Positions 61,201-64,000 of a stretch of 64,000 bases of DNA are shown here, piece by piece. Below the pieces are notes generated by a model, which was given only the letters and a program-made list of their open reading frames with translations, was not told where the DNA came from and ran no database searches. A program made the translations under genes and the position numbers. How positions within the stretch are numbered: the first letter of the stretch is position 1; each line of letters begins with the position of its first letter. Source of the stretch: Hippasteria phrygiana (Eukaryota; Echinodermata; Asteroidea; Valvatida; Goniasteridae); contig JAZGUH010000564.1 of NCBI GenBank assembly GCA_037893225.1, forward strand, positions 1,860,001 through 1,924,000, given 5' to 3'.

Positions 61201-63850
61201 CTTTTTGGGGGGGGACCAACATTATTTTTTGGGCAATTTCTTTTTGGGGGGGGCAAAACAAAATGTTGGCCGAGTTTTGTGGGTGGGTGTACGCAGTTGC
61301 TGCCTTTTTGCACCGTCAGTTTAAAAAAGAAAGATTTTTTGGGGGGGGCATGACCCCCCCCCCCCCCCCCCCCCCCCTGGATCCGCCCTTGGGGTGAATG
61401 GAAAAATACCATATTCGTTTTTTTGTTTGTTTGTTTGTTGTTTTTTACTTGTAGGGCTCTACGCCTAAAGTTGCAAACCCTACAGGTCTTATTTTGCATA
61501 TGGGTAAGAACAAAACAAAGAGGTTAAATGGCGCAACCAACGGTGAGAAAGTGTTAGCCCCCCCCCCCCCCCCCCAAGCACACCCAAGCCCAGCCCCCCC
61601 CCCCCTGCCCCCTTGTAATTTGTTGTTCTAGACAAATTTTTCGAACCCCCCCCCCCCCTGCAAAAAATACTGGATCCGCCTTTGGGGTGGGGGAAAGAAA
61701 TATGTAAGCATCTTTTGTAAAATAGGTTTTTTTGTTTTATTTTGGGTGTTTCTTTTTTTTTGGGGGGGGGGGGTGAGGGGTTGGGTAATTGTGGTGGGTA
61801 GTTTCAGACGGGATTCAGTGTGGCCTAATAATTAGCTCAGTAGTCTTTGTATCGGGATGAGATGCACTAACCTTATCATGTATATGGTATGGAGGCAAAA
61901 ATTGTGCTTTTGTCAGATCCTGTTGGGAGGATAGCTAGCACATTCTTGTCCATTAGAAAGCCGATGGCCTCTTTCTGCGGTGGCCTTAACTCATATCCCA
62001 GTTTTGAAACCAGGTCAGTAAGAATAGCTTCCATGCTTGGTTTATTTGTTGGATATAATGTGACAAATAGACTGTTGCAAGCAGAATGTGACTCAGGATG
62101 TCAAGTCTGATTTGTGAACTTTAATATCAACAAAATTTTGATTGAAAATGGTAAAGGCAGTTATATATATACATTTTTTTAATAAGGTAAGATATTTGTT
62201 AAAGTCCAAATTACCCAAGCTTGCTGATTGAAATATTTGTGTACAAACAACAACCTGGTAAAAAAAAGTTTGGAGTACAAGGATGTTACATGTACATTAT
62301 TTTGTGTATTCCATTGTCACTTGGCTTTTGCAGGTTCTGATTGGGTATTCCTTCAATGTTTTTTTTTTTTGCTCAGGAAAAACAGTTTTTAACATTCAGT
62401 TAATTTCAGTCTACTACTAGTTAATCATAATGAACTTGACCATTTACAAAATCATTGTCCCATTTGAACGTTATTGCGCTGCGGCGCGGTGAGACAAGGT
62501 GACTGGAATCTACTCTAAACTGAGCACACTCTAAACTTATTTGGATTTTAAGTACATGTAGCATGAAACAGTCGTCAATCGGTGGAAACAACGTCTGATG
62601 AATCGTGTGCACATGTGCCGAATGAAGCGATTGACCCCGACGTCATAGCGCGCAACAAGTCTGGTCCCTGCTGGATGGTAACGTCTCTCCAGCCGTAGTA
62701 CAGTACAGCAATTTCTACGCTAAGGATTCGGGGCACCGCGCGGAGATCTTTCTGAATCGCTCGCAAACCAAAAAGGCCATACAGTAGTATAGTAATCTCC
62801 GATCCCATGTCATTTAAAAAACCTCCCCAATTTTGCTGTAGGTACATACACCAAATTTTTAGAAAAGTTGAAATTCCAAAATCGTCTAAAAATCGCCCAA
62901 AAATATATCTAAATTTCTCTAAATTTTGCTGTATATCTATACAGCAAAATTAGTACAAAATCAACAAAATCAAAAACGAAAAAACACTTTTTTCGTTGTT
63001 CACGCAGATACTTTTCCCCCAAAATAACATAGCCTAAAAAAAATTTAAAAAAATTTAATTTTTTTTTTTAATATTATAGTTGTTACTATAAAGATGGAAA
63101 ACCAACCTTTGATTCACGGATACAATAGATGGAACAAAATAGCATTAAAAAAATATATCGATAAGTATAACTTATCTTTAGGAACACCAACAGGGCGCCG
63201 TAATACGTATATCAGACGAGATTATATTTACGCTATAAAGAAAGAGGAAAACAAATTGAAAAATTTGAGAGTTCAAACTAAAGAAAGTCTAGCGCGAATC
63301 ATACGCGATAAAAATATTCCAGTCACTTCTACGGGCAGAAATGGTCAAGCGCTGAAAAAAGATTACATCGAGGCTATAAAAAGATTTAAATCTCCAAATA
63401 TTTTTCGAGAATCAGACTTTCGAGAGACGAGAAGATTTTCGAACAGTTATAGAAATTGGGAAATTGTACCGAATCTGTTTATCGACGATCCGGAACAATT
63501 TTACAACACCCACGCGTCGATGATCAAAAGAAAAATAACCGCCGAATTAAGAGAAATAAAAGCGATGAAAGTTCAGATCGCTATGAAAATAAAATATAAG
63601 AAAAGTACATAGGATGGTGAGGCTGTAACATCGACTGCAACTCATTTTAGTCATCAAAATCGTGTTTTAAACGAGAGCGATATACAAACAACGCTCAGAC
63701 GACAACATGAAACGATATTATCTCAGATAGATAAATACACTAATAAAGGAAGCGGTTGGATCGTAGATAAGATAATTGCGTTTTACATCAACATAAACAG
63801 AGCTAACTCACTCGCGGGTGCTTCTTACGTAGAACTACCCGAATATATAA
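58203..63850. repeat. Array unit 6
   Basis: It shares the T-run variant near 59275 with unit 2. Private changes lie near 58715 and 58877, and an extra A near 61048. Longest full unit (5648 bp). Confidence 0.9.
58323..62034 (-). pseudogene. Helicase exons 1-5, unit 6
   Basis: Same exon set and lesions as the other units, with no exon 6. Confidence 0.75.
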
Positions 63851-63855
63851 CTTAC
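63094..63855 (+). pseudogene. Virus-like gene fragment, unit 6
   Basis: Identical protein and nonsense codon (63610-63612); it reaches the poly(C) at the start of unit 7. Confidence 0.45.
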
Positions 63856-64000
63856 CCCCCCCCCCCCCAAAAAAAGGGGAATTTTTTTTTTCCAGTCACT
63901 AAAACAGTCAACCTATCAACCATTTGCTTATTGCAACCAACATTCAACAGAGATAATTTAATACATTGTGTACCTGCAATATATTATTGCTTTCTTTGCC
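63851..64000. repeat. Array unit 7, cut by the window edge
   Basis: Starts with poly(C) as the others do. The first bases of helicase exon 5 (- strand) begin at 63974. The array therefore continues beyond the window. Confidence 0.9.

Larger units (their letters stand above)
30002..64000. repeat. Tandem array of a ~5.64-kb unit, more than six copies
   Basis: Units start at the CTTAC before each poly(C): 30002, 35639, 41283, 46917, 52562, 58203 and 63851 (cut by the window edge). Unit lengths are 5637, 5644, 5634, 5645, 5641 and 5648 bp. Most length differences are in G or C runs, and other differences are a handful of substitutions and small indels per unit. Contents, left to right: helicase E5-E2 (-), a hAT-like MITE, E1 (-), the right terminal repeat, a 14-bp hairpin, and the virus-like ORF fragment (+). 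Confidence 0.92.

Noticed and set aside
30002..64000. CRISPR array or satellite DNA as an explanation of the repeats
   Set aside because: Units are 5.6 kb, contain gene exons and have no short direct repeat-spacer pattern.
30002..64000. Subtelomeric telomere-linked helicase cluster
   Set aside because: RecQ-like repeats near telomeres are known in fungi, but there are no telomere repeats here and the unit is a slice across a transposon boundary. The array continues past the window, so this is not fully excluded.

Overview
The window is eukaryotic, most likely from a marine invertebrate (echinoderm, hemichordate or similar; the phylum is a guess). It shows spliced genes with GT-AG introns and phase-matched exons, a Ty3/gypsy LTR element, a THAP/P-type transposase, hAT and TTAA-type non-autonomous elements, and a tRNA-like sequence. 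There is no operon-like packing. Almost everything that codes belongs to mobile elements or their remains, and nearly every reading frame carries small indels or nonsense codons.

Layout: (1) 0.4-4.2 kb, + strand: a three-exon Myb/SANT-like gene with a coiled-coil tail. Its introns hold a hAT-like fragment, a 1.2-kb TTAA-flanked element and a nested palindromic MITE. (2) 5.3-13.6 kb: a defective Ty3/gypsy retrotransposon. The 5' LTR is followed by a primer-binding site complementary to a tRNA-Leu 3' end, then gag, protease and RT. RNase H and most of integrase are deleted at a poly(C) tract. An extra C2H2 zinc-finger ORF and a truncated 3' LTR follow. (3) 16.0-20.6 kb, - strand: a THAP-domain P-element-type transposase gene in three exons, with a hAT MITE (8-bp target duplication) and two inverted-repeat elements in its introns. 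(4) 21.6-34.6 kb: a candidate two-gene DNA transposon. Inverted copies of a ~225-bp sequence flank two convergent genes: a DUF6589-like protein with two PHD-type fingers (+) and a RecQ-like superfamily 2 helicase in six exons (-). (5) 30.0 kb to the right edge: a tandem array of a ~5.64-kb unit, six full copies plus the start of a seventh. Each unit holds helicase exons 1-5, the right terminal repeat of element 4, and a fragment of a virus-like (Polinton/adintovirus-type) gene. Unit junctions lie in poly(C) tracts.

Interpretation: region 4 looks like one element whose two proteins, a candidate transposase/chromatin reader and a helicase, would have acted together. It inserted beside an old virus-like fragment. 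A segment running from inside the helicase gene across the right terminus into that fragment was then amplified. All array copies share the same lesions (Walker A glycine replaced by aspartate, a frameshift before the DEAH box, stops at the end of exon 1), so what was amplified was probably already non-functional. Many of the frame breaks are one-base changes, several next to short homopolymers, so consensus error must be excluded before the genes are called dead.
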